Numbered from the stretch's first letter, positions 22,201-35,425 are shown. The stretch is DNA of 64,000 nucleotides from Litoditis marina (GCA_964036275.1 OZ038437.1:13400590-13464589); one strand, 5' to 3'. Numbers and translations: made by a program. The notes: generated by a model not told the origin, from the sequence alone.

Positions 22201-25200
22201 ATCAGAAATCTCACAACTCATTCTCACGAGTTGGTAAAAGTATAACATAATGTTGTTTGTTCCAGGAAATGGCGAAGGAGATCGACTCTCGTTCGGAGAA
22301 ATATGACGTCACGAAGGATCGCGATCTGACGTTGGATGATGGAGAAGTGAGAAGGTGCGAGAACCCGAATCCCCTGTTCAAGGCCGGACAGAGTAACCGC
22401 GTGTGGGGAGAGTTGTACAAGGTTGGTTTTGTTAGTACTGTGAATCTGGAAAGTTATGGAAAATCTATCGGACAGTTTACTAGACGCAAAGGTTGGCTTC
22501 GTTGTTAGTATTCATCTCGTAACAGACTATTTTGGGAAGTTCATTATAAAGTACAGCGCTCTAGACGCATGTTCGTGAAATTTCTAGTTTTCGTCTAATT
22601 GAAATTGGTAACTTTTTTGGCGAGATGTACAATGTGGGTGTTGTTGGTACTATTCTTCGAAACTGACTATTGTGTTGTGAGAATTTTCTCTCTGGGTAAC
22701 CAAACTACAAACAAAACAGGGTGAGAGGATAGAACAAAGCTTTTGAACATTTGAACAACAGTACGGTGTTGTTAAACTGTTGTTCAAATGAGGGTAGTTA
22801 GAAATGCCGATAAAAAAACGGGTGTCTCCAATCTCCCATTGAGCAACCAACTGAGTCTCCCTTCGTTTGCAGGTACTGGATTCGTCCGACGTGGTGGTGC
22901 AAGTGGTAGACGCCCGTGACCCGATGGGCACCAGATGTCGCCACGTGGAGGAGTTTCTGAGGAAGGAACGACCACACAAACACATGGTCACCCTGATCAA
23001 CAAGGTCGATCTGGTGCCCACGTGGGTTACGGTACGTTAGCAGAATAATATTAATTGAACTAAAGATACAAAGAAAATGTATTGATACAAACAGATAAAA
23101 TACGTTACATTTCACTCTTGTGGTGTTTTTTCTCACAGTTTAGTTCGAAACTGGCTCACACAGCTAGTATCATTGAGAAAAAAAAACTTTAAAATAGAGG
23201 ATGTCGTGTTTCCGAACGTTGTGCATTTTCAGTTTTAATGTTAAATAAACACAACGAAAACAGTGTACATGATTTCTAGAATAAAGTATATTGTCATTAC
23301 CATTATAATCATACAATGTTTCCCATTATTAGCGTAAATGGATCGGTGAGCTGTCAAAAGAGATGCCCACCATTGCCTTCCACGCCTCCATTCAGCACTC
23401 CTTCGGAAAGGGAGCTGTCATCAATATTCTCCGGCAGTTTGCGAAGCTGCACAAGGATAGACAGCAGGTAAACAATAACAACAATTGAAGGTGGGGAGGG
23501 GGTATAGGCGTCTTTTGTAGACAACTGGTAAACAACAAAAACAATGAAAGTAGTGGCTGGGGTATAAAGCTAGTGTGGGTAGTGGGATGTACGCGGTTTT
23601 GTATAGACAACAGGTAAACGAGGGTTTGTATCGTATAAAGCTATCAGATGGGGTCCTACGACGACAGCTTTTTAATATTTTTTGGGGGCAAATTGGAAAA
23701 GCAGGTTGGGCACCAGATTACATGAATATTGAATATTTGGAACTATGATAGCTACCCTTTCTCTTCCTCTCTCGTGGTTCACTCTGTTACTCATCTCTCT
23801 CTCTCTCTCTTTCTCTTCTCCAAGTACAATACCCTTGAATTCAATCTTTATCCTGATCATAAAGCACAACACAACAACAAAATAACAATAACCGGAATAC
23901 TATTTTCTTCTCTTTCTATCCACATTTGTACTGGTGTTACTCCTCGTACTCTCTGACATCGACCAACTCGTCTTTCGGTCGAATCATGTCGAAGAGGGTC
24001 TCCGCTGAGGTTTTGTTCTTCTTGGCGGCGATTTCCGATTCGACCATTGCATCGAGGCCTGAATTAAAAGAGATTAGGTAAAAAATGTGTCTGAAGTTGG
24101 TTAGAATAAGTTTTCAAAGGTTTAGATTGGATAGAATAAGAGCTTAAGGCAGGTTCGAATAATAGTTGAGTGTAGAGATGTGAAGTTGGTTAGAATATGA
24201 GTTCAAAAGACCGTAACATAGATCTTATGTCCGATGCCGTTCGTAGTACCGGTTTCTCTATTACGAATTTCACAATAAATAGTCTCTCCATCTCTGACCT
24301 CTCTTGTTTCTCTGCTTCTGTCGTTCCCTCTCGTACTCCTCCATCTCCTTCACGTGTTCCCAGTACATGGTGTCCACCTTGGCCAGGCCGCGACGCAATT
24401 CCTGAACAACGAATATATAAGTTTAAGAGCTCATTATGGTTTAAAAACGTCTTTTACGTCATTTAAAATCAGTCACATACTCTCTCAAACAAAAAGTATT
24501 TGTTCTGAAAAAAGTGAATGGAAACCTGTGAATAAGTGATGGAGACAATATGGGGTTAGCATTAACGGGTAGTTTGTGTCACAAACCAGTACGATGTCAC
24601 TATTTCACAAAAAAATAACTAGCTATTGATATAAAACACGGAATTTGATTTTGCTCCAAAAATTGGCAAGTTTTCCTGATTTTGGGGGGAAATGATGTGA
24701 TAATGGTGTCAAAAAGGTGAAAACTTACGCGAACACTCAGTCCATTGCGCTGATGCTCGGCAATCTGCTCGGTCAGGGCGGCCTTCTTTTCTTGAATCAT
24801 GCGGAGGCGATCTGCAAGGAGAGACGATTAAGAAATAGTCTGAATGTACCAATTTATACATAGTGCTAACCTTTTTTTGTAAAACCTAACCGTGGCTATT
24901 TCCAATTGTAGTAGACTGGATAAAACTCGGTGATTTAATGCTATCAAAATCACTCTGAATTTTTTTTATGTTACTATGCAAACTTCTTTTTCGCAATAAA
25001 CTTACCTAAAATCGTATAAAATAAGGGAAATAGAATAGGTAATTAGTAACATAATAGATAGGTAGAATATATTATTACAAAACTTAACAAAAGTAGCTAA
25101 CCTCTGCGCTGCCGGTCCTCCTCGCTGAGCTGTACCTTCATGCGGTGCTGTCCCTTTTTGTTGTCCCGGGAGAACATTCTGTCGATGTTCTGCTTCATGT

Positions 25201-28200
25201 TCTCGTCACACGAATAGGGACTGCGACTGTCCTCGGGACATCGGATGTACAACTGGGTACGGTAGCTGAACACATAAGAAGTATTGTATCGGAAGATGGT
25301 CGAATACATAAAGAAATGAGGATATAAGCGCGCGCTCGTCTTAAAATTGTTCTGCAGAAAAGTCACCAAACTAACCAGTCAATAATGGAGAACATCTTGT
25401 CGAACTCGGCGCGCTCCTCCCCCTTACAGGCGGTCAGAATCTGGAAGTGGATAATTTTAGAGCGAGGCTGATAACTTTCTCAAACCGTCACTTACAGTTT
25501 TACTCAGAAAGTAGGTAGTGTGCTCAGTTTGCACTTGAGAGAGTTCTAAAAACGCTACCGTGAAAATCTTTCAGAGGTGTGAAAAAAATACTCGGAGACC
25601 ACACCAGAAACGGGCTTTCTCTTTGCTAATATTTGGGAAATTTTATTAATATTAAAAGTAAGAGAATAGTAAGAAAATAAGTGTTTAGATAATAACGTTT
25701 CAAGTTTTCTAGGTGAATTAGTTGTGAATGCTCGAACTAACCTGTGTGGTGCTGGGCTGCAGTCCCTTCTTGTTATAGATGTACTCGTCGAAGTCCTTGA
25801 GAATAGTCAGCAGACTGCCCTCGGCGGGCATCTCCATGTGCATGAAGTTGATGGTGGCAATCCGTTGGAATTCGCCGCGCATCTTGGAGACGGCGCTAGC
25901 GATGCGCATCTTTTCCACCTCCGTGAGACGGCGACCGTGTTCGAGGACCACTCGGGGAGCAGAGAAGCGGGATGGGGCGGAGCTTAAATTGTCCAGTTTG
26001 ATCAAAAAATTCATGTATCGTAAGAAAATAGGTGTTCAAGTTAGGAGAAGCGGGACGGGGCGGAGCTAAAAGTAGTGGGATCTGTTAGATGTGACTACTT
26101 TACAGTAAAATGAAGTTGAATGTGAGAAACCGCATGATTTTTCATCAGAATTAGGCTGCGCTGTTCGATTTTCGCAAAAAAAAGGCTGTCTAAAGCTGGG
26201 AGAATGTGAATGTACTGTAACTCACTCTGACTCTGATTCTCCGCCTTCTACCATGGAAGAACGACGAGACGAGTTAGCCGATGTGCCAGCACTGGAAATG
26301 AAATAATAATTATAACTAAAGGGCTGTTTCGCTGTGTGGAAAACAGCAATTCACAGGAATGATGCCTCTCATAGTCTCATACTCATGATAAGGATCTCAT
26401 ACTGCGGCGGTGATTTTCATCCGCTCTCAACTCTTTGACCCGTACTCTGACAGTTATTCTATGGCTAGGAAATGTTTCGTTAACTCCGGTCACCTGTTGT
26501 CCTCTAAGCCCATCTTGAGAGGATCTGCCTGCAGGTCGCCCTTGGTACAGTTGGTGACACCGTCGAAAAAGTAGGAGGCAATCAGCTGGTGCATTTCATC
26601 TGGAAATATAAATAATTATCTGGATTGATTGTTACAAATAGATGCGACTACTCAGTTTTCGGGGACGTCAACACATGTACCGGAAATTCGATTTTCGCAC
26701 TTTTTTCAGAGCAAAAGCTATTAAAACCGGCAAATACAAGTTGATTAGGATTGTTACAACTACTTAACCAACCAGTGGTAGTAAGCTTATTTCCTTAGTA
26801 AAAACCTAGTTTTAATAACCAACCAGTTTCTGGGTCAACGTCACAGACGACACTGTAATCGGAGACGGCTTGTTTGGTGACGAAACGGCATTCGATCTCG
26901 GGGAAGGAGAGCTGCGCGATGTCCGGCTGGGCACGGCGACGCTTCTGGAGATCAAAAAAAGTACTAAATGTCATATAAACTAACTATGTGTGACATTTTA
27001 GAAACTTCGATCCAAGTTATAGAAGGGTCTTGAGGATGAGTTTGGATCGACGATTAGGCTGAGAGCGAAAAGAAAAACTATTTGGTCTAGTGAAACTCAC
27101 TCCTACACTCGATAGTCCAACGGCAATATGGGCTTCTCCGGCATATCTGAAGATGAATGTGGATGAGGTGGGAAAAGTGGGAGATGTACGAAAAGGCCGT
27201 CGACTAACACGATGTTCTTACAAACAGTAGGCGGTATTCACTAATCTCAAAATGCTATCTGCTCTGGCTGGAGAGTAGAAATGTATAAAAGTGCAACCAA
27301 CTGACTACCGTAGGGTGTGACTACTGTATCGAAAGTCAGTTGATTAAAATTAGGATTATTAGAAAAAGAAGTATAGCATCTAACGCAAATTCGTCCCACG
27401 TTTGAACTGACTGTCTGCTGTGAACAGAGGCGTTGTCCAGGAATCGCATGGCGTCGAAAAAGTACCAGCGGGACGCCTTTTTCGGATCCGAGTGGTACGA
27501 CTTGTTCATGATGCGCACGTAGTTGTCCTTGAGGTTTTTCCACGCCTTTTTCATCTCGTCAACTGGAATATGGATTTAAATGGAGAAAAAGTGAACTTAC
27601 TGTTTACAAGTACAAGTTTAACTAGGAAACGCGTTAGAGAACGTGAATTTACTGCTTGCAAATACCAGTTTAACTATAACTAGAAAACGCGTGAGATAAT
27701 GTGAGTTTTCTGCTTACATGTACTAGTTTAACTAGAGCAGACACTATCAGAATGTAATGTTCGCTGAAACACGGGAGAGAACGTGAATTACTCTAATTAT
27801 AATGTATAACTAGGATTATATGTTATGCGACAATTCTTTCTATTGCTTTTGTGCGATTTTTCATCAAAAGTGAGCTTATAAATGTGCTGTGATTTACGGT
27901 GAAGAAAGTGTGCGAATGTATGTTTGTGCTGATATTCTACGTCTATGTGTTATATGGTTATATCTCCTTTCTTATGTGTACTCGTGAAAAACCCACTTCC
28001 GATCTCGATATCAAAGTGATCTTTGATCTCCTGCTGGATCTCGGACCAGAGGGCGTTTCGCATCTCGACGTCGTGGGTGACGATGGGGTGCTTCTTCCAG
28101 ATTCTCTCACGTTTTGCCACACATTTCGCGAGGAAAAGACGCAGGTCCTGGGTCCACGTGTAGCGAACACTTACAGACATCTGATGTTAATATATATATT

Positions 28201-28214
28201 ACAGACATCTGATG

Positions 28215-28254
<40 letters not shown>

Positions 28255-31200
28255 CATGTTTAGACTATTTAGACGGGAAAATACGAAAAAGGCCTCATTG
28301 TTTGTTTCGAGTGTTACAGCGAATTATGACTAATACAGAATATTTTAGTTGTTATAGTAATGTTTGATAGAGCATAGAATGTAAAGGAATATTGAACAGA
28401 GACTGAGAAATTTATCGAGAATGAATGTGAAAGTGCATATTCACGTTATTGCTAAAATTAGAAAGTAAATTTACCATTTTTTTCTCGAAAGCGGAAATAA
28501 AATAGGTTTATAAAGCTTGAGATGTGTTAAATCAGATTTTGCAGTAGAATAGGTGTTAGAGAGAGGTACACATCGAATGTGACTGTTGAATAGCGCAACA
28601 GGCAGTACACGGCATGAGAGAGGATAGAGAGATTCGAATATGGAGGGAATTGTACAGAAGCTTATTGTTCAAAAAATACAGTGAATATGTGTTATTCTAT
28701 GCTTATGTTCTGCTTTGCTAGTTTTTTGTTATATCGAATGCTTTCTACTTTCCACTTTCTATCTAACAATGTGTGGAGGTAAGTTCAGTTACGATCATTG
28801 CCGATGATAGTAAGATGTTCAGAGTCTTGAGTGAGCGTTCTATGATAGTAGATATTTCTCCAGGTTTCAAGATGAGCATGGTTACGCTGCTAACACACGT
28901 ACACCGTGATGGTTCCAAAAGTTCCAGTTTAGCGTAAATGAGATCAATAACATCATAGATAAGATAAGTTATGCGTTTAACATTAGATAAGCTGATTACT
29001 AGCTGATAACTTGAATCAAATTAAGATAATAAGCTTTATGGTTGTTCAGAACTAGAAATACCATGCGTGCTTCCAATATTGTTGGGTGATAAGCTTATTT
29101 CTAGATGAAACGCTCCAATAGTAATAGGAATGAAAAGCCTAGGATAGGAAATGCTTGTTGGCGGTGTGTCTCGTGGGTGCAGGGCGCGAGAATGCGATAT
29201 CGCGTGTATGCCGTCTCTCTCCCCTTTGAGCAGATCGATCGCTTCGCGCCCAATTCCACGCGCAGTCTGCGCCCTCCTCATCGCGTGCGCTCTCTCGCGC
29301 GCGACAGCCCAGCTGTACACGCGGCGCTCAATTAACCGCGGCGCTGCCTGCCGGCCTGGCGCGTATCGATTTTGGCGTTTTGATTTGGTGGCGGGAGGCA
29401 GCGGGGCTTAGTGTATACGTCTGCCGTCGCGCTTTTATGCTGCTACTGCACGGGGTTCTATGAACGCGGAGTGGTCGAGGGATGAAGGGGTAGTTATGCC
29501 TTTGAAGCAATAGGATAGAACAGTTTGGGAACGTTGTCTTCATCGGCATGTATGATTTGTTCAGCTTTTTGAACCTAGACATAGTTTGATTGTTGTTTAA
29601 GATTTTTTAAATATGAGTTGTTCACGACTGCCCGGGGTCCTATGAACGCGGAGTGGTTGAGGGATGAAGGGGGTAGTTGGAGTTTGGTTGGGCGAGTGGT
29701 TTGGGTATTCTGAGTACGTCAAGTACATCAAGAAGATATAGTTTCGTGTTTAAATAGTGATTTCTTACATAGTATCTTCATTCAATTCAAAAGAACGTTC
29801 TCTGTTTTACATGCGAATCTTGTGCTTTTCTGGCTCTTTAATGGGGCGTTATTTGCCCATTGCACTATGTGAGAGTGCGAAAACAAGTGGTCTGATTGCG
29901 ATTGACAGACCTCTGATCTGATGTCATAGCTTTGACCTAGGTGACCTCTAGGTAATTGGTAATAGTTTTATACATGTGATTTGAGAGAGTTGTATCGTTG
30001 TATTTTCTGTTATCTGGACACTGAACCGAAGTGAGAAACTTAGAGAAAGATAGTTTTTCAGTTTAATATTCGCTCACGTGGATGAGTATTGATATGTATT
30101 ACATGAACTAATGGGCCTAGTATGATGTCTTTCAATTGGGTTTAATGGTGAATGTTATTTCATTTAATTTGAAAAAAAAATCTGCCTTTTTAGATCGAGT
30201 GTTGGCTTTTCAACAATCTGTAGTAAATGAATCACTCTTGAAATTGTATTGCGTATTAGTAGTACAATAAAATTAACCTTAATAGGGTGAATATTGATAA
30301 TCTCCATGTATACTTTTTCCAGATCAGTGTTGGTTTCATCGGCTACCCCAATGTGGGTAAATCGTCCATCGTGAACACGCTGCGCAAGAAGAAGGTGTGC
30401 AAGACGGCGCCACTCGCGGGAGAGACCAAGGTATGTAGATCAAAGATCAATTATTCTCTGTCTATAAGTTAGAGCTGCAAGTGAATCAATAAATCTTGAA
30501 GTTTATTCACCTTATTCACTTTACAAAAGTTTTTGCTCAAGTTTGTGACCCGACAGTGACCTACCCCGTTTTATATCGTCTATTTTTGTTGAATGATCAG
30601 AGCCTCTTTGTGAATATGAATAATCACCAGTGTTTGTATGATGCGCATTTCTTCTCTCTGGGTCATTGGCTAGGTTGGTCATACGTAAAAAAAAAGGCTC
30701 ACATCAGGTCAAAAAAAGTGAGCATGAGCATCCCCAAAACTTAAGCATTTGTCATTGAAAAACACGGTCGAAATCGGACAAAAGTGAGCGTCAGTCAACA
30801 TCAAAATAAGAGCGTAATTTACGTATGAGGTTGGTTCTATAACCAGCTCCAAATGTCTTGGTTCCAGGTCTGGCAGTACGTGATGTTGATGCGAAGAATC
30901 TACATGATCGATTGTCCCGGAGTCGTCTATCCACAGGGAGATGACGAGACCCAGATCATCCTCAAGGGAGTGGTAAGTATTGATTTATTGATTGGTTTTA
31001 TCGATTCTCGACTAGTTATTGATTTTGCCGGTTGTATTAATCCCCAAAGGAATGGTGAGTAGCGGGTTATCGATTGAATCTTCGATTAGTTGTGGTCTTA
31101 TTGATTTCATGGTAGGTTCTGCTCAAATCATCGTTGTAGTTCGAAATCGGAAATAGGCGTATGCATTCGTTTCAACCAAAAGTTGAACGTTTTACGTTAT

Positions 31201-34048
31201 TTCGGTGTCGTTTTCATAAACTTTGCTGGTTTTCCCCACAATTTGAGAACTCAATTTGTGAGGCAATGATGGATACTAATATTACTATACTTATATATCT
31301 GTTATTATCCGTAATTAGTCATTAGGGATGTGCGTCTCCCAGGGCGACGAATGACCACTGGGGAAAAGGGGGCGGGGCTTGTCTATTCACTTCCCGTTAT
31401 TTGTCTCATCACAATGTTACAAAGTGGTTATTTTGTTACTCATAGTGGTCATAGTCATAGTGGCTTGTCTATTATTGAAGAGTATTATTAAAAATTAAAA
31501 TGCATTCAATTGGTTGTAGGTTCGTGTCGAAAATGTGAAGGATCCGGAAAATCACGTGCAAGGAGTGCTCAACAGGTTGGTTTTTATTTTTCTGGTCCTA
31601 TTTTAGCAGGAACGCGGTTAACAACGGTATAAATATTTTCTGGATCAGCGAGAAAATATGGTATCATGTTTCCAAAATGGTAGTTGTCATTTCTTGTATC
31701 CTTGTCATTTTCAGAGTGAAACGGTGAAACTATCATTTATCTAAAGTTCCTATTTGCATTTCCAGAGTGAAACCGGAACATCTGAGGAAGCACTATCAGA
31801 TCGAGGCCTGGACGGATGCCGAGGATTTCATGACGAAGATCGCCTTCAAGTCGGGACGACTGCTCAAGGTGCGCCTTGTTTTCAATTATCGATCATTCTC
31901 GCCAATTCCTAATTTAGTCAAGTAATAGAAGACAAGCAGTGATGTAAACTAAAGTACTGGTCATGTGGACGTATCCACCAATTTTAAAGTAATGAAAAGA
32001 TAAATATTGCATATTTTGGCAGTGTTTTCGTCCAGCTCTTCATTATAACAAAAAAGTTCAACTAGAAATATATATTGTTTCAGGGTGGTGAGCCGGACAT
32101 AACCTCTGTGGCGAAGCAGGTGTTGAACGATTTCCAACGAGGTCGTCTGCCCTTCTTCACCGTGCCGCCCGGCTGCGAGGAACGCGCCAAGAAGGACTAC
32201 GAACAGGTACGTCTAATTTACTAGTGAATATACCGGTAAGGGGTGACTGAAAAAGTATGCAGGATGGACTTCAACTGGCAACTAGGAAAGTTTGCCGATA
32301 AGGTTCGACTAGTCTACACCGCTATGTTTGTAGTTTGATGCCGTCATATTACAGTCGTAATCTGATAATAGCACTTTGTTTGCAGATCAAACTACAACTC
32401 AGTAATGTTCAATGCCAATCTATTTAGTGGGAATAACAATTATGGAGTTGTAGTTTGAAGTTTTAACTCAATAGAGTGCATGATTCATTAATTTCGACCG
32501 AAAAGCACTATAATTGAACTACAAACATATCGTAATATGGAAACCAACACTGTGTTTTATTGTTATTCGAGTCAATAAAAAATTTCTTTCATCCAACTTT
32601 TTCGCAGGGTCCGATCAACGAGTTGTGTGACGACGACGACCACCCTCTGAAGGACTCTCTCGGCGGAGAGAGCGCGCCAGACGACGAGACGGTCGAGGGA
32701 GAAGAGGAGGAGGACAAGCCGGTGGAGGAGATGGACGAGGTACGCCAGGGGGTTACGGTATTTGGGAGAGGGTATTGTATTTTAGGGGGGGGGGGTTACG
32801 GTAGATGAATGATGATAATGTGGTGCTAATTTTACAATATTCAATGAAATCCAGGAGAATTGAGCGAGTAAACCGAACGTTTTTTCCTTCCAGTTGGGCA
32901 GTATATAGTACATTACGGTAGATAGAACTGATGATTGTGGGGTGCTATGTAATAGTGTTAGGTGTTATAATGTTTTGATATTTATTGAAATATTAAAATA
33001 AATATCATAAATCCGATTCCAGGACGACGTGTTGACGGATGTTGATTCCACTTGTTCGGGTCTGACTGACTTGTCGGGAGTCTCGGATCTGGAAGAGGAT
33101 TTAGATGCAATGCACGAGGATGACAAGATTGAGGAGGTACGGGGGAAGGGGGATATTATAATAATACTGATACAAAGTTAAGTAAACTGTGGTAGGTAAT
33201 TCTTTTTTTCAGGCAGTTGGTCAAAATTGGTTAGCTTTGATGGTTGCGGTGGCATTGGCAGTTTTCTTGGTTTTCTCAAAGTCCATACAATCGAACATTG
33301 ATAATTGCCTTGCGACACATTTGTAACTAACACTATATTCAAACGCTTTTCCAGGAAGAGGCATCCGCCTCCGGCAAGAAGAACAGAAAGAAGTTGGAGC
33401 CGGACACCCCCGCCCCCGGAATGAAACGCGGACGCGGTAAACGGGCCGGAAAGAAGTTGACGGAGAAGAAGAGAAGACAACAGGGACCCAGCATTGTCGA
33501 GTCGGCGGTGCGTTCACATTTAAAGAGGGCTGTCTGTGTGGTTCAATCCCAACGCTCCGGTCCTTTAAACTACAATACATTTATCAATTGCAGTTTAATG
33601 GACCGTTGACACGGGATTAGTCCACATAATCATCCTGCTTCAAGCATACTCTAGTAAATTTGTTCAATTAGTTGAACAAGATTGGGAAATCGGGCTCATT
33701 TTTCGCTATTATCGTGGAAATTGACCGTTTTTGATGTAACATCATGATGTTCCACGTACTGGGGACAAAAACGGGTTTATTTTCGTAGAATAGTCACGCC
33801 TTACTAGTGTATGTATATTACATGCAAATACTTGCATTTCTCGCACCCACGAGACCTTTCTTAAGCGGTACTCAACTTTTGTTTTGAGCATCGACAGTGA
33901 AAGTAATATGACTGTGCTCCCTTTATGACCCATTTATTTTCAGGGTAAAACCGGCGTGGTCGAGTTTGCGAAGAAGGCCGTTCCCAACAAGAATAACATG
34001 TGGCGAAAAAAGATGGAGAAGAAGAGAAAGGTGAAACATCAGGCCTAG
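19235..34048 (+). CDS. ngp-1: NGP-1 / GNL2 (NOG2) nucleolar GTP-binding protein, 18 exons, 659 aa
   Basis: Exons: 19235-19349, 19715-19802, 20684-20778, 21186-21265, 21602-21655, 21902-22000, 22266-22421, 22873-23031, 23333-23467, 30323-30430, 30868-30972, 31520-31575, 31766-31868, 32084-32206, 32608-32739, 33023-33136, 33355-33507, 33944-34048. The sum is 1980 nt and all phases close. The GTPase motifs are in circularly permuted order: DARDP 242-246, NKVD (G4) 272-275, GYPNVGKSS (G1) 334-342, DCPG (G3) 378-381. This order is diagnostic of the YlqF/NOG2 class. The N-terminus is basic (NGP1NT-like), followed by an acidic stretch at about 500-575 and a Lys/Arg-rich nucleolar-type tail. Known family role: nuclear maturation and export of pre-60S ribosomal particles. 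The start is the first in-frame ATG, 23 nt after an acceptor-like TTACAG at 19211, compatible with trans-splicing. Intron 9 (6855 bp) houses an antisense gene. Length is close to what I recall for the worm orthologue. Confidence 0.96.
23937..28180 (-). CDS. MADF-domain protein nested antisense in ngp-1 intron 9, 12 exons, 483 aa
   Basis: Exons in transcript order: 27997-28180, 27412-27562, 27101-27146, 26824-26944, 26494-26599, 26226-26291, 25742-25982, 25376-25440, 25102-25265, 24729-24811, 24299-24401, 23937-24058. The sum is 1452 nt and all phases close. Residues about 6-108 fit the MADF (Myb/SANT-like) pattern: a first helix ([10 protein letters not shown]), IWKKHP, then [10 protein letters not shown], then [10 protein letters not shown] and a closing [12 protein letters not shown]. 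Such domains bind DNA, so a nuclear transcription or chromatin role is inferred. A basic KRRR patch follows at about 128. The middle (about 225-380) is unrecognised and contains a helical run from [11 protein letters not shown] and an [12 protein letters not shown] segment. About 385-460 is charged and probably coiled-coil. The exon 7 acceptor is a weak TTTAAG. The start is the first ATG of the open frame; a longer 5' end beyond the (TA)n tract is possible. The whole gene fits inside the host intron on the opposite strand. Confidence 0.88.
28204..28250. repeat. (TA)n microsatellite with tandem duplicate next to the MADF gene start
   Basis: ATTACAGACATCTGATGTTAA occurs twice in tandem just before the (TA)n run, so the start-codon region of the nested gene is duplicated. 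The second ATG is out of frame with the gene. Confidence 0.75.
29160..29425. promoter_or_regulatory. GC-rich island in ngp-1 intron 9, candidate promoter of the nested gene
   Basis: About 260 bp rich in GCGC and CpG within AT-rich intron. It sits about 1 kb upstream of the MADF gene's start codon. It includes TTTTGGCGTTTTGATTTGG and GGTGGCGGGAGG, which resemble E2F-type sites. The promoter role is inferred from position and composition only. Confidence 0.35.
29447..29682 (+). repeat. 50-bp direct repeat pair
   Basis: GGGTTCTATGAACGCGGAGTG continuing through GAGGGATGAAGGGG (about 29453-29495) recurs at about 29634-29680 with few changes. It directly follows the GC-rich island. Confidence 0.7.
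33521..33645. mobile_element. Palindromic MITE family D, copy 2, in ngp-1 intron 17
   Basis: Lies about 14 bp after the exon 17 donor. The left arm is decayed, but the centre and right arm (CACGGGATTAGTCCACATAA) are clear. Similarity to the copy at 43916 continues about 80 bp past the right end. Confidence 0.75.
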
Positions 34049-34551
34049 ATCATCGATTGATATCGATTTTCGACTCTATTTGTTCATTGATTTTGTCTAC
34101 CGTCTTCAGTTTGTTATCACGAACTATTACACTTGAGAGTGTCAAGTTTCGCCTATCCGTTGTTTCCTGTTGTTCTTTAGCTTCCCTTTTTGTTATGCTT
34201 TTGTCACCATTTGAGCCTTTTCTAGTTGATTTTGTCGTTTCTACCCAGTTTGTAACTATGTTTTGGTGTTTACTACTTGTAACCTTCTTGAAGCCGTTGT
34301 TTTGATATAGGTACAGTAAGCTTGGTTTCAAGTAATACGATTCCCTCTATTCCCCTATTGATTTGCTTTTGTTTGTCAACAGTGCTCACTAAGATTGTTG
34401 AAATGATGTTGTAGTGAACAAAAGTGACATTTACATGATCTTTGACCTTTCACGTACGTGTCCTTTGGTACACTAGAGGTTGTTACTTTCTTCTTCTAAA
34501 TCCTTGTTATGTGGAGTATTGAGTTGTCGTGGGAGTTTGTTGTTGTTAAGG

Positions 34552-34557
34552 AATAAA
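34552..34557 (+). terminator. Possible ngp-1 polyadenylation signal
   Basis: AATAAA about 500 nt after the stop, the first clear hexamer seen on this strand. Confidence 0.3.
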
Positions 34558-34814
34558 TACAGTTTATATACTGCTGTTTTTGATAGAAGTGATGGGTTGC
34601 ATACCCGTGGATAATATCTATGATGGGTGAGGTTTGAGGTTGTTATAATTTGAGTAGGCTTATTTAGTACTTAGTTATTATTATCAAATATAAATACTTA
34701 GTTATTGTTATCAAAACTGAGGCGTTAAATATTTGGAACCTACCAAGAAAAAAACATGTTTTTAAAAGTAGTGGAAACAGTTGAACAAAGCGAGTGTTTG
34801 CTAGTGTTGTTAAA

Positions 34815-35047
34815 GCCAAACTCGAAATTCGAAAAAACTCGAAATAACTCGAAATTTCGAGTTTCGAGTTCGACTCGAAACTCGAAAAACTCGAAATCTC
34901 CAAAATTCGAGTAACTCGAAACTCGAAAAACTCGGTTTTTCTCGAAACTCGAAAAACTCGGTTTTTCTCAAAACTCGAAAAACTCGAAACTCGAAAACTC
35001 GAAATTTTTGAAACTCGAAAAGTTCGAGTTTTCGAGTTTCGAGTTTG
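34815..35047. repeat. CTCGAAA minisatellite, block 1
   Basis: Built from CTCGAAA and AACTCGAAAAACTCG units with inverted TTTCGAGTT units at the ends. It lies between ngp-1 and nepr-1. Confidence 0.9.
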
Positions 35048-35220
35048 GCCACGTCCCAAGTAATAAATAATGAACGAATGAGCGTTTCACAGCACTTTTT
35101 CTGCTATTTCAAACATAAAATGCTTCTTTTTTTCACGATTCTCGCCTAATCATGAGAAAAAATCCGAATTTCTCAAGAAATTCTTATTTTTTTATTTCGA
35201 TAAAATCCTGAAACCTAACA

Positions 35221-35425
35221 ACCGAACTCGAAACTCGAAAATCGAGTTTTTCGAGTTCAACTCGAAACTCGAAAACTCGGTTTTTTTTGAAACGCTAAAA
35301 ACTCGAACTCGAAAAACTCGAAATTCCCAAAACTCGAATAACTCGAAACTCGAAAAACTCGTTTTTTCCCAAAACTCGAAAAACTCGAAACTCGAAAACT
35401 CGAAATTTCAAACTCGATTAACAAC
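35221..35425. repeat. CTCGAAA minisatellite, block 2
   Basis: Same unit as block 1, separated from it by about 170 bp of ordinary sequence. Confidence 0.9.

Noticed and set aside
27899..28333. 144-codon plus-strand ORF
   Set aside because: It is the shadow of MADF gene exon 1 on the other strand and runs through a (TA)n tract.
34664..35059. 131-codon minus-strand ORF rich in Phe/Arg/Val/Ser
   Set aside because: It is a translation of the CTCGAAA minisatellite.
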